From: Pseudorhodoferax soli
Lineage (GTDB): Bacteria; Pseudomonadota; Gammaproteobacteria; Burkholderiales; Burkholderiaceae_C
Assembly (NCBI RefSeq): GCF_003337555.1
Contig: NZ_QPJK01000006.1
Location: forward strand, 1-64,000
Direction: 5' to 3'
Length of the DNA stretch: 64,000 nt
This document shows, one piece after another, positions 63,263-64,000 of the stretch. Made by a program: the position numbers and the translations under genes. Below the pieces are notes generated by a model. That model was given only the letters and a program-made list of their open reading frames with translations, was not told where the DNA came from and did no database searches. The stretch's first letter is position 1, and each line of letters starts with the position of its first letter.

Positions 63263-64000
63263 ATGACCGACCTCCAAGAACGCAGCCTTTCCCTCCTCGC
63301 CGGCCTGGGCGTGGACCGCACGCAGCTGGCCGCCGGGCCGCTGGCGGTTCGCTCGCCCGTGGACGGCAGCCTGCTGGCCGAGCTGGCCATCGCGGGCCCG
63401 GCCGAGGTGGCCAGTGCCATCGGCATGGCCCGCGCCGCCAGCCTGGCCTGGCGCGACGTGCCCGCCCCGCAGCGCGGCGAACTCGTGCGCCTGCTCGGCG
63501 AGGAACTGCGCGCGGCCAAGCCGCAGCTCGGCGAACTGGTCTCCATCGAGGCCGGCAAGATCGGGACCGAGGGCCTGGGCGAGGTGCAGGAGATGATCGA
63601 CATCTGCGACTTCGCGGTCGGGCTGTCGCGCCAGCTGTACGGCCTGACCATCGCGTCCGAGCGGCCCGGCCACCGCATGATGGAGACCTGGCATCCGCTG
63701 GGCGTGGTGGGCGTCATCACCGCCTTCAACTTCCCGGTGGCGGTGTGGGCCTGGAACGCGGCGCTGGCGCTGGTCTGCGGCAATGCCGTGGTCTGGAAGC
63801 CGTCGGAGAAAACCCCGCTGACCGCGCTGGCCTGCCAGGCCATCTTCGCGCGTGCAGCACAGCGCTTTGGCCAGGCGCCCGCGCAGCTGAACCAGGTCGT
63901 CGTGGGTCTGCGCGACACGGGAGAGGCGCTGGTCGACGATGCACGCGTGGCGCTGGTCTCGGCCACGGGCAGCACGCGCATGGGCCGCGCTGTCGGCCCG
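63263..64000 (+). CDS. ALDH7-type aldehyde dehydrogenase (N-terminal part)
   Basis: The first 246 residues are present; the gene runs off the right edge. Visible motifs are the NAD-binding TWHPLGVVGVITAFNFPVAVWAWNAALALVCGNAVVWKPSEKTPL (in part) and VSATGSTRMGRAVG, matching the alpha-aminoadipate-semialdehyde dehydrogenase (AmaB/ALDH7) group. The catalytic Cys lies outside the window. It follows the permease by 64 bp and may oxidise an aldehyde released by the dioxygenase; that link is inferred from order only. Confidence 0.85.
   Translation, partial: MTDLQERSLSLLAGLGVDRTQLAAGPLAVRSPVDGSLLAELAIAGPAEVASAIGMARAASLAWRDVPAPQRGELVRLLGEELRAAKPQLGELVSIEAGKIGTEGLGEVQEMIDICDFAVGLSRQLYGLTIASERPGHRMMETWHPLGVVGVITAFNFPVAVWAWNAALALVCGNAVVWKPSEKTPLTALACQAIFARAAQRFGQAPAQLNQVVVGLRDTGEALVDDARVALVSATGSTRMGRAVGP

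Overview
The window looks like a chromosomal segment of a very GC-rich betaproteobacterium, most likely a member of the Comamonadaceae. This rests on the codon bias, five Bug-type tripartite tricarboxylate solute receptors or receptor domains, the organosulfur and CoA-transferase gene sets, and a family of large dispersed inverted repeats. No rRNA, tRNA, CRISPR array or integrase was seen. Product names are inferred from recognisable sequence motifs and gene order.

Positions 1-16112 hold most of an extracellular contractile injection system (eCIS, phage-tail-like particle). All its genes are on the minus strand and it runs off the left edge. In transcription order: a sensor-less sigma-54 activator, a small winged-helix-like protein, a DUF4255 cap protein, a beta-rich protein, sheath 1, tube 1, sheath 2, tube 2, a CIS tube/LysM-type adaptor, a 54-residue protein, a gpD-like hub, a gpV/VgrG-like spike, a 518-residue protein with a C-terminal membrane segment, a gp25 wedge and a large baseplate J-like protein. 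A close match to a -24/-12 promoter and a dyad upstream of it lie between the activator and the structural genes. Three copies of a ~660-700 bp inverted-repeat element (one cut by the window edge) sit in gaps between the structural genes.

Positions 16253-22443 hold a secreted repeat protein, a CysB-type LysR regulator, an acyl-CoA-dehydrogenase-like flavoprotein, a SsuD-like flavin monooxygenase and two solute-binding proteins, together a likely organosulfur-acquisition locus. Positions 22500-26164 hold a TetR repressor divergent from an Old-Yellow-Enzyme reductase, SDR and quinone-reductase operon. A frameshifted M14 carboxypeptidase follows (26277-27984). A sulfonate-type ABC transporter with a cytochrome c is at 28251-32280. 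A copper-handling group (DUF2946-like protein, TonB receptor, YcnI-PCuAC fusion) is at 32336-36043.

Positions 36136-44927 look like a LysR-controlled module for an unsaturated di- or tricarboxylic acid: a PrpF isomerase fused in frame to a Bug receptor domain, a porin, a Bug receptor, LysR, a fumarate-lyase-family enzyme, a class III CoA-transferase and a MaoC-type hydratase. A 29-bp motif occurs beside each transcription unit.

Positions 45096-59302 are mixed: patatin, TfoX-like, receiver and GAF proteins, VF530-like, sterol desaturase, a GntR/flavin reductase pair divergent from a Bug/gamma-glutamyltransferase pair, a multi-domain rhodanese, a small membrane pair and a class II UvrA. Positions 59486-64000 hold a TauD-like dioxygenase, a sulfonate/taurine-type ABC transporter and the start of an ALDH7-type aldehyde dehydrogenase. 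A second shared motif, ATA(T/A)-N17-CGTT, precedes four sulfur-type units across the window, which suggests one CysB-like regulon.
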